A stretch of 64,000 bases of DNA from NCBI RefSeq assembly GCF_019375475.1, contig NZ_JAHXGQ010000006.1, positions 248,001-312,000 on the forward strand. The letters are read 5' to 3'. This document shows positions 1 through 10,541 of the stretch, one piece after another. The notes below the pieces were generated by a model. It was not told the DNA's origin, searched no databases, and saw nothing but the letters and a program-made list of their open reading frames with translations. The DNA comes from Saccharothrix obliqua (lineage in GTDB: Bacteria; Actinomycetota; Actinomycetes; Mycobacteriales; Pseudonocardiaceae). The first letter of the stretch is position 1, and the number at the start of each line of letters is the position of its first letter. Both the position numbers and the translations under genes were made by a program.

Positions 1-58
1 GTCGATCCTGCCGTCCCACCGGGCCGTGGCCGCCGTGCGCGCCCAGTCCGGCGCATGA
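1..58 (+). CDS. 3' end of an upstream gene (partial)
   Basis: The first 58 bases read in frame as the last 18 codons of a gene that starts outside the window, ending in HRAVAAVRAQSGA and a TGA at 56-58. Third positions are mostly G or C, as in coding DNA here. Too little is present to name a family. The stop lies 43 bases before the next start, so this may be the upstream member of the same operon. Confidence 0.4.
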   Translation, partial: SILPSHRAVAAVRAQSGA

Positions 59-101
59 CGAGCACCACCACCGGAGCACGGAGAGCGCAGAGGAACCGCA
101 G

Positions 102-2015
102 ATGATCGCCCTGGTCGTCCTGGCCTACTGGGTGCCGGGACTCGCCTTGGGGCTCGCGTTGCGGCTGCGGGGTTGGACCCTGGCCGCCATCGCCCCCGCG
201 TTGTCGTTCGGCATGGTGTCGCTGGCCGTGGTCGTGCTGCCCCGGCTGGGCGTGGCCTGGCACCTCGGCACGGCGCTGCTGTGGTCGGCGGTGCTGGTCG
301 CGGTCGCCGCGGCGGCCACCTGGCTGGTGCACCGCCGCGCGCCCGACCACACCGACGCCGTCGAGCCGGCGCACAGCCGGCGGGACCACCTGCTGGTCGG
401 CGGTGGCGTGGTGCTCGGCATGGCGTGGGCGGTGTTCACGTACCTGCGGGGCGTGAAGTCGTTGCACGCGGTCAGCCAGGACTGGGACGCGCCGTACCAC
501 GCCGCCGCGATCCGGCGGATCGGCGTGCACGGCAACCTCGCGCCGGCGGACCTGGCGACGCTCGCCAACACGCCGGGCAAGGAGAACTACTTCTACCCGA
601 ACACGTTCCACTCGCTGCTGGCGCCGGTGTTCGACGTCGGCGGGCTCGACATGGCCGTGCTGCTGAACGTGTCGGCGCTGATGGTGCTGCTGATGTGGCC
701 GCTGGGCATCGCGGCGTTCGGCCTGGCGTGGCGGCTGCCGCCGGTCGCGGTGGCCGTGGCGGCGCTGGTGTCGACGTGGTTCGGGACGTTCCCGTACGAC
801 CTGCTGTGGCGTGGTCCGCTGTGGCCGTTCGTGACGGCCGTGGCGTTGATGCCCGCGGTGCTGGCGCTGCTGCGACCCGTGGTGGATGGGCGGCGGGGCA
901 TCGGGCCGCCGGTCGCCATCGCGGTGTCCCTGGCGGGCCTGGTCGGGCTGCACACCAGCCTGGCGTTCGTGGTCGCGATCTACGGCGTGCTGCTGGTGCT
1001 CGCGATGCTGTTGAGGCTGGAGAAGACCGACTGGCGGCGGTCGTGGCGACCGCTGGTGCTGACGGTGGTGCTCTGCGGCGTGTTCGCGGTGCCCGTGGTG
1101 CTGCCCGCGCTGGTGAACGTCGGCGGCATCACCGGGGCCGAGTGGCCGGTGCTGGGCACCGCGTTCGGCGGGTTCAAGCAGGCGGCGTTGTTCTCGTCCA
1201 GCGACGCGCCGCCGTTCTACTGGCTGGGCGTGCCCGCGTTGCTGGGCTGCCTGCTGCTGCTGTGGCGGCGGCGGGTGGTGTGGGCGGTCGCGGCGTACGG
1301 CGTGTTCGCGGCGATGTTCATCTCGGCCGTGTCGCACATGGTGCCGTTCCTGTCCGTGCTGACCGGGCCGTTCTACAACGACGCGTGGCGCATCGCGGCG
1401 TTGTTCCCGCTGGTCGGCGCGATCGCGGTGGGCGAGTTCGTCCACACGGCGGGCACGGGTGCGGCGGCGTTGCTGGCACGTCGGGCGAACCGGCCGCGCC
1501 TGGTGGCCGCGCTGCCGGTGGCGGGCGCGGCGGTGCTGGTGGCGGTGCTGGCGGTGGGCAGCGGCGGTTACCTCGGCCCGAACACCAAGCGCCTGGGCTG
1601 GCACTTCAACGGCGACGTCGTCAGCGACGCGGAGGTCGAGGCGTACCGGTGGCTGGGCGAGCACGTCCGGCCCGGCGAGGTCGTGGCCAACGACGTGCGC
1701 GACGGCGCGGTGTGGATGTACCCGCTGGCGGGCGTGACGCCGCTGAACTGGAACTACTACGGCCCGCCGGAGAACAGCGACGCGTGGTGGTTGGAGCACA
1801 ACTTCAACCGGATCGACGTCGACCCGAAGGTCCGGGAGCTGGTCGACCGGAACAACATCCGCTACGTGATCCTCGGCGAGGGCATGGTGCAGCGGACGGG
1901 TGAACGCGCGCCGGGCCTGGTGGGCCTCAACCGGGTGCGGCACCTGAACAAGGTCTACGAGAACCCCGACGCGGTGATCTACGAGGTGCTGCCGGAGGGG
2001 GCCATCACCCCCTGA
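102..2015 (+). CDS. DUF6541-type polytopic membrane protein, GT-C-like
   Basis: This 637-residue protein has roughly a dozen hydrophobic segments over residues 1-490 and a soluble C-terminal domain (about 490-637) with aromatic-rich stretches such as LNWNYYGP and a late strand NIRYVILG. Many membrane helices plus one extracytoplasmic C-terminal domain is the layout of GT-C glycosyltransferases that use polyprenyl-phosphate sugars. I recognise it as DUF6541-like. From memory, Rv3779 of M. tuberculosis, which also sits beside bpa and galactan genes, is a similar large membrane protein. The ATG has an AGAGGA-type ribosome site about 8 bases upstream. It opens a forward run of glycan genes with short gaps. 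Substrate is unknown; a role in sugar transfer outside the membrane is inference. Confidence 0.75.
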   Translation: MIALVVLAYWVPGLALGLALRLRGWTLAAIAPALSFGMVSLAVVVLPRLGVAWHLGTALLWSAVLVAVAAAATWLVHRRAPDHTDAVEPAHSRRDHLLVGGGVVLGMAWAVFTYLRGVKSLHAVSQDWDAPYHAAAIRRIGVHGNLAPADLATLANTPGKENYFYPNTFHSLLAPVFDVGGLDMAVLLNVSALMVLLMWPLGIAAFGLAWRLPPVAVAVAALVSTWFGTFPYDLLWRGPLWPFVTAVALMPAVLALLRPVVDGRRGIGPPVAIAVSLAGLVGLHTSLAFVVAIYGVLLVLAMLLRLEKTDWRRSWRPLVLTVVLCGVFAVPVVLPALVNVGGITGAEWPVLGTAFGGFKQAALFSSSDAPPFYWLGVPALLGCLLLLWRRRVVWAVAAYGVFAAMFISAVSHMVPFLSVLTGPFYNDAWRIAALFPLVGAIAVGEFVHTAGTGAAALLARRANRPRLVAALPVAGAAVLVAVLAVGSGGYLGPNTKRLGWHFNGDVVSDAEVEAYRWLGEHVRPGEVVANDVRDGAVWMYPLAGVTPLNWNYYGPPENSDAWWLEHNFNRIDVDPKVRELVDRNNIRYVILGEGMVQRTGERAPGLVGLNRVRHLNKVYENPDAVIYEVLPEGAITP

Positions 2016-2042
2016 CCGGACGGCCGCTGGATACTGTGCGGC

Positions 2043-3038
2043 GTGAGCCCGCCCAGCCTCAGCATCGTCATCCCGGTGTTCAACGAGCCCGACTGGATCA
2101 CCCGATCGGTCGGCGCGCTGCGCGTCGCGCTGGACAACGCGCGGTGGGACGCCGAGATCGTCGTGGTCGACGACGGCAGCACCGACGACACCCCGGCACG
2201 CCTGGCCGAGCTGCCCGGCATCACCGTCCTGACCCAGCCCAATGGCGGCCGGTTCGCCGCCCGCGCCGCCGGTATCGCCAAGGCGTCCGGCGACCTGGTG
2301 CTGATGCTGGACAGCCGGGTCGTCCTCGCGCCCGGCTCGCTGGTGTTCCTCCGCGACCAGATCCTCCGGCACCCCGAGCGCACGGTGTGGAACGGGCACG
2401 TCAACAGCGACGACCCCGACAACCCGTACGGCGCGTTCATGCAGGGCCTGGTGGCCGTCGGGTGGCGGCGGTACGTGGCGAACCCGCGCCTGACGTCGTT
2501 CACCGCCGCCGAGTTCGACGCGTTCCCCAAGGGCACCGGCCTGTTCCTCGCGCCGCGCCGCCTGCTGGAGGAGGCCACCACGTCGTTCTCCTCGCTGTAC
2601 GACGACGTGCGGCTGGCCAGCGACGACACCCGGATGCTGCGGTGGATCGCCGAGCAGGGCCCGATCTTCATCGCGCCCGACTTCGCCGCCGACTACCACA
2701 GCCGCGAGTCGCTGGGGAAGTTCACGCGGCACGCCTACTTCCGCGGCAGCACGTTCGTGGACGGCTACCTCGACTCGCCCGGACCGGTGCGCAACGCGGC
2801 GTTCGTCGCGGCCGGCGTCGGCGTCGCGGGCGTCGCGCTGGCGCTGCGCAAGCCGAAGACCGCGCTCCCGCTGCTGGTCGGCGGCTCCGCGGCGGCCGGC
2901 GCGGTGGTGCGCAAGTGCGGCGGTTCCACGACGCAGTCGCTCGCGGTGGCCAAGCTGCTGCCGCTGTTCGCCGCGTGCTTCGGGGCCGGTGTGCTGCGCG
3001 GCCTCGCGCTGGCGGTGCGGAAGCGGCTCGGCAGGTGA
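2043..3038 (+). CDS. GT2 family glycosyltransferase with C-terminal membrane helices
   Basis: This 331-residue protein opens with the GT-A nucleotide-sugar fold of family 2: LSIVIPVFNE at the N terminus, VVVDDGSTDDTP near residue 43 and a metal-binding-type LDSR near residue 90. Two hydrophobic segments follow at about 255-300 and 300-325, which would hold it at the cytoplasmic membrane. It probably transfers a sugar from a nucleotide donor to a lipid or glycan acceptor; donor and acceptor cannot be read from the sequence. The GTG start lies 28 bases after the DUF6541 stop. Its TGA overlaps the GTG of the next gene (GTGA), which implies translational coupling and a shared pathway with the flippase-like protein. 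Confidence 0.85.
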   Translation: MSPPSLSIVIPVFNEPDWITRSVGALRVALDNARWDAEIVVVDDGSTDDTPARLAELPGITVLTQPNGGRFAARAAGIAKASGDLVLMLDSRVVLAPGSLVFLRDQILRHPERTVWNGHVNSDDPDNPYGAFMQGLVAVGWRRYVANPRLTSFTAAEFDAFPKGTGLFLAPRRLLEEATTSFSSLYDDVRLASDDTRMLRWIAEQGPIFIAPDFAADYHSRESLGKFTRHAYFRGSTFVDGYLDSPGPVRNAAFVAAGVGVAGVALALRKPKTALPLLVGGSAAAGAVVRKCGGSTTQSLAVAKLLPLFAACFGAGVLRGLALAVRKRLGR

Positions 3039-4300
3039 GCACCGCGCCGGTGGCGGGCCGGTCCCTCGGCGCGGTCGGCATCGCGACGCTGGTCGCCGCC
3101 GGGCTGGGGTACCCGCTGCTGATCGTCGCCGCGCGCGTGCTGTCCCAGGCCGACGCCGAGGTCTTCCTGACCTTCTGGGGCCTGCTGTTCGGCGCCGGCT
3201 CGGCGTTGGCCCCGATCGAGCAGGAGGTGTCGCGGCAGGCGGCGCTGGCCGACGTGGCGGGCCGCCGCACCGGGTTCGCCGCCGTGCAGGTGGCGGCGGT
3301 GTGCGCGGTCGGCGTGCTGCTGCTCGGCCTGGTCGTGCTGCTGCCGCCGGTCAGCGACCGGCTGTTCGGCGCGGGCGGCGGCGCGGTGGCGGTGGTCGCG
3401 GCCGTCGGCGCGCTCGGGTTCGCCGCCCAGTTCGGGTTGCGCGGCCTGCTGGTGGGTCACCACCGGGTCAAGCCGTACAGCGGGCTGGTGGTGACCGAGG
3501 CGCTGGTGCGCGCGGTCCTGCTGGGCGGGTTCGCGGTGGCCGGGCTGAGCGGCCTGGTGCCGCTGACCGCCGCCGTGGCCGCCGGTTCGTTCGCGTGGCT
3601 GGTGTTCGCGGTGCGCGGCCGGGACCTGCTGGACCCGGGCACCGGGCGCGAGCCGTGGGGCGTGGTCGCCCGGCGGATGTTCGTGCTGGTGCTCGGCGCG
3701 GGCCTGACCGCGAGCGTGCTCACCGGCTACCCGGCGGTCGTGCGGCTGTTCAAGGTTCCCGAGGACGGCGACGCGTTGTCCGGGCTGTTCCTCGCGCTCA
3801 CCGTGGCGCGGCTGCCGCTGCTGCTGCTCTCGCCGGTGCAGGCGATGGCGGTGCCCGCCGTGGTGCGCCTGTCCGCCGACGCGGACGGCAGGCGGCGGTT
3901 GCGGGTGTTGCTGGCCAAGGGCGCGGCGGGCGCGGTCGGCGTCGCGGCGGTCGGCGCGGCGCTCGGCGCGTTGCTCGGGCCGTGGGTGGTGCGGCTGGTG
4001 TTCGGCGCGGAGTACGTGGTCGAGCCGTGGGCCGTGGCCGGGTTGGTGTGGTCGTCGATCCTGCTGGGCGCGGTGATGCTGCTCGCGGCCGTGCTGGTGG
4101 CCCGGCAGCGGGTCACCGCGGTGCTGCTGCTGTGGGCGTTGGTCGCGGTGCTGAGCGTGCTGGTGCTGTGGCTGTCGCCCGGTGACATCGTCGTGCGCGC
4201 CGTGCTGGGACTCGTCGTCGCGCCGACGGCCGGCCTCGCGCTGGGCGGGTGGCTGGTGCTGCGGGAGCGTGCCGACAACGCCGCCGACGGCACTCGTTAG
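3035..4300 (+). CDS. Polysaccharide flippase-like membrane protein (MOP superfamily)
   Basis: This 421-residue, almost entirely hydrophobic protein has 12 or so predicted membrane helices in paired blocks, starting with GIATLVAAGLGYPLLIVAARVL. The N-terminal motif with a conserved acidic/Gln pair (PIEQEVSR near residue 64) is typical of polysaccharide export flippases of the Wzx/MurJ type. It would move a lipid-linked sugar across the membrane. The open frame extends far upstream, but the GTG at 3035, inside the preceding stop, is the sensible start because the upstream extension is an Arg/Pro-rich shadow of the glycosyltransferase. Presence of a flippase beside the Wzm/Wzt exporter suggests a second glycan or lipid-linked precursor besides galactan. 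Confidence 0.8.
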   Translation: MSTAPVAGRSLGAVGIATLVAAGLGYPLLIVAARVLSQADAEVFLTFWGLLFGAGSALAPIEQEVSRQAALADVAGRRTGFAAVQVAAVCAVGVLLLGLVVLLPPVSDRLFGAGGGAVAVVAAVGALGFAAQFGLRGLLVGHHRVKPYSGLVVTEALVRAVLLGGFAVAGLSGLVPLTAAVAAGSFAWLVFAVRGRDLLDPGTGREPWGVVARRMFVLVLGAGLTASVLTGYPAVVRLFKVPEDGDALSGLFLALTVARLPLLLLSPVQAMAVPAVVRLSADADGRRRLRVLLAKGAAGAVGVAAVGAALGALLGPWVVRLVFGAEYVVEPWAVAGLVWSSILLGAVMLLAAVLVARQRVTAVLLLWALVAVLSVLVLWLSPGDIVVRAVLGLVVAPTAGLALGGWLVLRERADNAADGTR

Positions 4301-4310
4301 GCTGTTCAGC

Positions 4311-5051
4311 GTGTCTGACTCGGTCGACCTGCGTCGCGTGCTGGTCGTTCTCCCGGCGTTGAACGAGGAGAACAACATCGACAAGATCGTTGCCGAGGTC
4401 AAGGCCCAGCTCCCCGACGCCGGGGTGCTCGTGGTGGACGACGGCTCGACCGACCGGACCAGCGCGCGGGCGCGGGAGAGCGGCGCGCACGTGGCGCGGC
4501 TGGCCGTGAACCTCGGCGTGGGCGGTGCCATGCGCACCGGCTTCCGGTACGCCGTGCGGCACGGGTACGACGTGGTGGTGCAGGTCGACGCGGACGGCCA
4601 GCACAACCCGGCCGAGGTGCCCGAGCTGCTGCGCGAGCTGGCGCACGCCGACCTGGTGATCGGCGCGCGGTTCGCGGGCAAGGGCGACTACCGGGCCCGC
4701 GGTCCGCGCCGCTGGGCGATGAAGTTGTTCTCCGTCGTGCTGTCCGCGCTCGCCGGGACGAAGCTGACCGACGTGACGTCCGGGTTCAAGGCCGCCGGGC
4801 CGCGTGCCGTGGCGTTGTTCGCCCGGCACTACCCGGCCGAGTACCTCGGTGACACGCTGGAGTCACTGGTCATGGCCGTGCGGGCGGGCCTGAAGGTGCG
4901 CCAGGTGCCGGTGGCGATGCGGGTGCGGATGGCGGGTACGCCCAGCACGTCGCCCGTGAAGTCCGCCGTCTACCTGATGCGCGCGTCGTTGGCGCTGCTG
5001 CTGGCGCTGATGCGCCGCAAGCCCGCGATGAACCCGCACGAAGCCGCCTAG
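4311..5051 (+). CDS. GT2 glycosyltransferase, polyprenyl-phosphate sugar synthase type
   Basis: This 246-residue protein is a compact family 2 enzyme of the DPM1/polyprenyl-phosphate glycosyltransferase type. It shows VLVVLPALNEE at the start, VVDDGSTDRT near residue 42, VQVDADGQHNP near residue 88 (metal-binding DxD) and VIGARFAGKG near residue 113. It lacks the large membrane domain of DPM1-GtrB fusions, and the next gene, DUF2304, supplies a small membrane partner. Such pairs are common in actinobacterial glycan loci. It likely makes a polyprenyl-phosphate-linked hexose as donor for GT-C-like enzymes such as the DUF6541 protein. GTG at 4311 gives the family-typical N terminus; the longer frame runs into the flippase gene. 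Confidence 0.85.
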   Translation: MSDSVDLRRVLVVLPALNEENNIDKIVAEVKAQLPDAGVLVVDDGSTDRTSARARESGAHVARLAVNLGVGGAMRTGFRYAVRHGYDVVVQVDADGQHNPAEVPELLRELAHADLVIGARFAGKGDYRARGPRRWAMKLFSVVLSALAGTKLTDVTSGFKAAGPRAVALFARHYPAEYLGDTLESLVMAVRAGLKVRQVPVAMRVRMAGTPSTSPVKSAVYLMRASLALLLALMRRKPAMNPHEAA

Positions 5052-5064
5052 GAGGTCGGACGCC

Positions 5065-6686
<1,622 letters not shown>

Positions 6687-6823
6687 CCCGCCCGCCACCG
6701 CGTCGCCCCTGGCGGGCGACGCGGTATGGTCGCTGGTATCACCTGAACCCGCACGGCCACCGGTACGCGTGGCCGCCCGGACCCGATCTCGAACCGCGCC
6801 GCCGGTTCGCCGGAGGAAAGCAC

Positions 6824-8713
6824 GTGACCGAGCACAGCTCCAGTGGCGGAATCGACCAGAGCCAGGTGCTCCAGCGGGTGATCCTGCCCCGCGACGAGGA
6901 CCCGCTGGACGTCCGTCCGCTCTACCTGGACGAGCCCGAGAACGTGCACTCGCACGTGGCGTCGCGCCGTTCGGTGACCGTACCGGCGTCGGCGAAGGTG
7001 TCCTTCGCCTCCTACTTCAACGCCTTCCCGGCCAGCTACTGGAAGCGCTGGACGGTGGTCGAGGAGGTCGTGCTCCGGCTGCACGTGCGCGGCGCGGGCC
7101 GGCTGGACGTGTACCGGTCCAAGCCCAACGGCGACCCGATCCACCTGGACGGCCGCCCGCTCCGTTCCGCGGACGGGTGGACCGACGTGGAGTTCCGGAT
7201 CAGCCTGAAGCCGTTCGAGGACGGCGGCTGGATCTGGTTCGACGTGTTCACCGACGACGCGACGCTGGAGATCGGCGAGGCGGCGTGGACCACCGACCAG
7301 GTGCTCCCGCCGCAGCAGGTCGCCATCGGCATGACCACCATGCGCCCGGTGGATGCCGTCATCGCGTTGCGTGCGCTGGGCGAGGACCCGGCCGTGCTGG
7401 ACGTGGTGGGGAAGGTCTTCGTCGCCGACCAGGGCGCCGTGAAGGTCCGGGACACCGAGGGCTACGCCGAGGCCGTCAAGCTGCTCGGCGACAAGCTGGA
7501 GGTCATCGAGCAGGACAACCTCGGCGGGTCCGGCGGCTTCACGCGTGGCCTGTACGAGGCGATCGAGCACACCGACGTCGACCAGATCATGCTGATGGAC
7601 GACGACATCCGGCTGGAGCCGGACGCGGTGCTGCGCTCCAACGCGTTCGCCCGTGCGGCGGCGCAGCCGGTCATCGTCGGCAGCCACATGCTGAACCTCC
7701 AGGCGCGTGCCCGGCTGCACAGCATGGGCGAGGTCGTGGACCTCGCGTCGGGTTACTGGCGCCCCGCGCCGGGCGCGGTCACCGACCACGACTTCGGCGA
7801 GGAGTCGCTGCGCGAGACCGAGGAACTGCACCTGCGCATCAACTCCACCTACAACGGGTGGTGGATGTGCCTGTTCCCGCGCGAGGTCGTGCAGCGCACC
7901 GGCTACCCGCTGCCGCTGTTCATCAAGTGGGACGACGCGGAATACTCGCTGCGCGCCCTGGAGAACGGCTACCCCACGGTGTCGCTGCCGGGTTCGGCGG
8001 TGTGGCACATGCCGTGGACCGACAAGAACGACGCGACCGACTGGCAGGCGTACTTCCACACCCGCAACCGGCTGGTGATGGCGGCGCTGCACAGCCCGTA
8101 CGACATCCGGTCCACGCTGCTCAAGCAGGGCATGAAGCTGTCGCTGCGGCACCTGCTGTCGATGGAGTATTCGACGGTCGCCGTGCAGCAGAAGGCGATC
8201 GAGGACTTCCTGGCGGGCCCGTCGAAGCTGTTCGACTCGCTGCGCACGGCGTTGCCGGAGATCCAGGCGCTGCGCCGGACCTACACGGACGCGCAGGTCC
8301 TCCCGTCGGCCCGCGAGTTCCCGCCGCCCACGTTCGACATGGTGCGCGCGGAGGCGATGCTGAAGCCGCCGACGAACCCGGCGACCATCGCGGCCGAGGC
8401 GGCGAAGGCGCTGGTGCACAACCTGCGCGCGCCGGAGATCTCGACCGCGGAGCGCCCGCAGATCAACGTGCCCGCGACCAACGCGCGCTGGTTCCTGCTG
8501 GGCAACCTGGACTCGGCGACGGTCTCCAACGCGGACGGGTCGGGCGTGGCGTTCCGCAAGCGCGACCCCAAGGAGTTCCGCCAGCTCATGGCGCGGGCGG
8601 TGCGCAACTACCGCCGGCTGGGCCAGGAGTGGCCGCGGATGAAGCAGCTCTACCGGGACGCCCTGCCGGAGCTGACGTCGGTCGAGGCGTGGCGGAAGGT
8701 CTTCGAGAACTGA
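6824..8713 (+). CDS. glfT2: Galactofuranosyltransferase GlfT2 (galactan polymerase)
   Basis: This 629-residue enzyme adds alternating beta-1,5 and beta-1,6 galactofuranose units to the decaprenyl-linked linker on the inner membrane face. An N-terminal beta-sandwich domain (about 1-165) precedes the GT-A domain. The metal motif MDDDIRLEP lies near residue 263, the catalytic-base region FIKWDDAEYS near 370 and the metal-binding histidine in VWHMPWTDKND near 390, in the order known from M. tuberculosis GlfT2. Length is close to the 637 residues there. The GTG at 6824 follows a GGAGGAAAG ribosome site. A strong hairpin at 8721-8744 closes the forward run. Confidence 0.95.
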   Translation: MTEHSSSGGIDQSQVLQRVILPRDEDPLDVRPLYLDEPENVHSHVASRRSVTVPASAKVSFASYFNAFPASYWKRWTVVEEVVLRLHVRGAGRLDVYRSKPNGDPIHLDGRPLRSADGWTDVEFRISLKPFEDGGWIWFDVFTDDATLEIGEAAWTTDQVLPPQQVAIGMTTMRPVDAVIALRALGEDPAVLDVVGKVFVADQGAVKVRDTEGYAEAVKLLGDKLEVIEQDNLGGSGGFTRGLYEAIEHTDVDQIMLMDDDIRLEPDAVLRSNAFARAAAQPVIVGSHMLNLQARARLHSMGEVVDLASGYWRPAPGAVTDHDFGEESLRETEELHLRINSTYNGWWMCLFPREVVQRTGYPLPLFIKWDDAEYSLRALENGYPTVSLPGSAVWHMPWTDKNDATDWQAYFHTRNRLVMAALHSPYDIRSTLLKQGMKLSLRHLLSMEYSTVAVQQKAIEDFLAGPSKLFDSLRTALPEIQALRRTYTDAQVLPSAREFPPPTFDMVRAEAMLKPPTNPATIAAEAAKALVHNLRAPEISTAERPQINVPATNARWFLLGNLDSATVSNADGSGVAFRKRDPKEFRQLMARAVRNYRRLGQEWPRMKQLYRDALPELTSVEAWRKVFEN

Positions 8714-8720
8714 CCACCGG

Positions 8721-8744
8721 GGGAGCGGCGCACGCGCCGCTCCC
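8721..8744. terminator. Bidirectional hairpin after glfT2
   Basis: GGGAGCGGCG (8721-8730) pairs perfectly with CGCCGCTCCC (8735-8744) around a four-base CACG loop. It begins 8 bases after the glfT2 stop. There is no T tract, which is normal for actinobacterial hairpin terminators. Confidence 0.75.
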
Positions 8745-8786
8745 ACCCGGTTGCCGCGCGGTCTCGACCGGGAATCGGGTGGTGCG

Positions 8787-8808
8787 GGCTCGGCCGGTCG
8801 GCCGAGCC
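8787..8808 (-). terminator. Hairpin after glfT1
   Basis: GGCTCGGCC (8787-8795) pairs with GGCCGAGCC (8800-8808) around GGTC, two bases past the glfT1 stop on the reverse strand. With the 8721-8744 hairpin it separates the two convergent glycan operons. Confidence 0.65.
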
Positions 8809-8810
8809 GG

Positions 8811-9722
8811 TCACTTGCGGAAGAACTTCTCCCGCTGCCCCTGGCGGACCAGGCGCACCCACTCCAGGAACGCCTTCGGGTCCTTGCGCACGCCGATGAA
8901 GTACAGGCCGAAGCGGAAGAACTCCAGCGCGCCCAGCTTGCGCATACCCGGCTGGGAGAGCAGGTAGCCGCGGTTGCGGTACGTGTAGTAGCGCTTCACC
9001 GGGTTCTCCGGGTCCTGCGCGTGGAACCGGCCGCCGAGCATCGGCTTGAACTCGTCCGAACCGTCCGGGTGCAGGTAGGCCACCTTCAGCGACGTCCCGA
9101 ACGGCACGCCGCTGCGGACCAGGCGGCGGTGGACCTCCACCTCGTCGCCCCGGAAGAACAGGCGGTAGTCCGGCACGCCGACGACGTCCACCGTCGAGGC
9201 CCGGAACAACGCGCCGTTGAACAACGACGCGATACCGGGCAGGAAGTCCACGCCCAGGTCCGCCGCGCGGCGCTTCCACGTCAGGCCGCGGCGCAGCGGG
9301 AACGCGAGCTTCTCCGGCTGGTCGATGTTGGACACGACGGGCGAGATGGCCGCCAGCCCACGCCGCTCCGCCTCGGCGAGCAGCACCTCCAGCACCGTCT
9401 CGTCGGCGGGGCGGCCGTCGTCGTCGGCCAGCCACAGCCAGTCCGCGCCCAGCGACAGGGCGTGCAGCATCCCCAGCGCGAAACCACCCGCGCCACCCAG
9501 GTTGCGGTGCGACGCGAGGTAGGTGGTGGGGATCGGGCACTGCTCGACGAGGTCCGCCACCGGCTGGTCGGGACCGTTGTCCACGACGACCAGGTGGTCC
9601 AGCGGTCGGGATTGCGACGCCAGCACCTTCAGCGACTGGGCCAGCAGCTCGCGCCGGTGGCGGGTCACGACGACCCCGACCACGGACCCCTTCGGCAACC
9701 CGCTCACGGCTCTACTCGCCAC
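8811..9722 (-). CDS. glfT1: Galactofuranosyltransferase GlfT1 (galactan initiation)
   Basis: This 303-residue GT2 enzyme is the size of M. tuberculosis GlfT1 (Rv3782), which adds the first two galactofuranose residues to the rhamnosyl linker. Visible motifs are VVVTRHRRELLAQSL at the N terminus, VVVDNGPDQP near 44, the metal site LADDDGRPADE near 98 and the acceptor-region pattern FFRGDEVEVHRRL near 195. The GTG start at 9722 lies inside the wzt coding end (11-base overlap), so translation is coupled to wzt. It is the last gene of the reverse operon bpa, methyltransferase, wzm, wzt, glfT1. Confidence 0.95.
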   Translation of the reverse strand: MASRAVSGLPKGSVVGVVVTRHRRELLAQSLKVLASQSRPLDHLVVVDNGPDQPVADLVEQCPIPTTYLASHRNLGGAGGFALGMLHALSLGADWLWLADDDGRPADETVLEVLLAEAERRGLAAISPVVSNIDQPEKLAFPLRRGLTWKRRAADLGVDFLPGIASLFNGALFRASTVDVVGVPDYRLFFRGDEVEVHRRLVRSGVPFGTSLKVAYLHPDGSDEFKPMLGGRFHAQDPENPVKRYYTYRNRGYLLSQPGMRKLGALEFFRFGLYFIGVRKDPKAFLEWVRLVRQGQREKFFRK

Positions 9723-10527
9723 CGTTCCCGCTCATCACCGGCGCCTGGCCGATGCGCTCCAGTGTGTCCGGGCTCAGGTGCTCGTACGGGTCACGGCCCT
9801 TGTACGCCTTCACGACCTCGCGCAGCGAGCCGTGCATCTTCAACCGGCCCTCGTCCATCCAGATCGCGGAGCTGCACAGCTCGACCAGGAAGTCGTCCGA
9901 GTGCGAGGCGAACACCAGGATGCCGGACCGCTTGACCAGGTCGTTGAGCCGGTCGCGGGCCTTCTCCAGGAACGCCGCGTCGACCGCGCCGATGCCCTCG
10001 TCCAGCAGCAGGATCTCGGGGTCGATGGAGGTCACCACGCCCAGCGCGAGCCGCACCCGCATACCCGTGGAGTACGTGCGCAGCGGCATCGAGAGGTAGT
10101 CGCCCAGCTCGGTGAACTCGGCGATGTCGTCGACCCGCTTCTCCATGTCCTTGCGGCCCATGCCGAGGAACAGGCCGCGGATCATGATGTTCTCGTACCC
10201 GGAGATCTCCGGGTCCATGCCCACGCCCAGGTCGAAGACGGGCGCCACCTTGCCCTGGATGCGGGAGCTGCCCCGGGTGGGCTCGTAGATGTTCGCCAGC
10301 AGGCGCAGCAGGGTGGACTTGCCCGCGCCGTTGTGGCCGACCAGGCCGACGCGGTCGCCGTGCCGCAGCGAGAGGGTGATGTCGTGCAGCGCCTCGATGA
10401 TCGGGACGCGGCCCTCGGCGCCGATCCGGCCGCCGACCTTGCCCAGCGCGAGCTTCTTCAGCGACCTCGACTTCGCGTCGAAGATCGGGAAGTCGACCGA
10501 GGCGTTCCAGACGTCGATGCTGACCAT
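9712..10527 (-). CDS. wzt: Galactan/O-antigen ABC exporter ATPase (Wzt/RfbE)
   Basis: This 271-residue ATPase energises export of lipid-linked galactan with the Wzm permease. It shows Walker A GHNGAGKST near residue 60, the ABC signature YSTGMRVRLAL near 160 and Walker B EILLLDEGIG near 181, followed by the switch histidine in VFASHSDDFL. There is no C-terminal carbohydrate-binding domain like that of chain-terminating E. coli Wzt proteins; the M. tuberculosis homologue Rv3781 is similarly short. ATG at 10527 is 14 bases after wzm. The frame remains open far upstream, but that part is a shadow of wzm and the methyltransferase. Confidence 0.93.
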   Translation of the reverse strand: MVSIDVWNASVDFPIFDAKSRSLKKLALGKVGGRIGAEGRVPIIEALHDITLSLRHGDRVGLVGHNGAGKSTLLRLLANIYEPTRGSSRIQGKVAPVFDLGVGMDPEISGYENIMIRGLFLGMGRKDMEKRVDDIAEFTELGDYLSMPLRTYSTGMRVRLALGVVTSIDPEILLLDEGIGAVDAAFLEKARDRLNDLVKRSGILVFASHSDDFLVELCSSAIWMDEGRLKMHGSLREVVKAYKGRDPYEHLSPDTLERIGQAPVMSGNGGE

Positions 10528-10541
10528 AGGTTCGGCCTCAC

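Noticed and set aside
2036-4300. 754-codon forward frame over the GT2 and flippase genes
   Set aside because: Only the part from 3035 is protein-like; the upstream part is an Arg/Pro-rich shadow of the glycosyltransferase.
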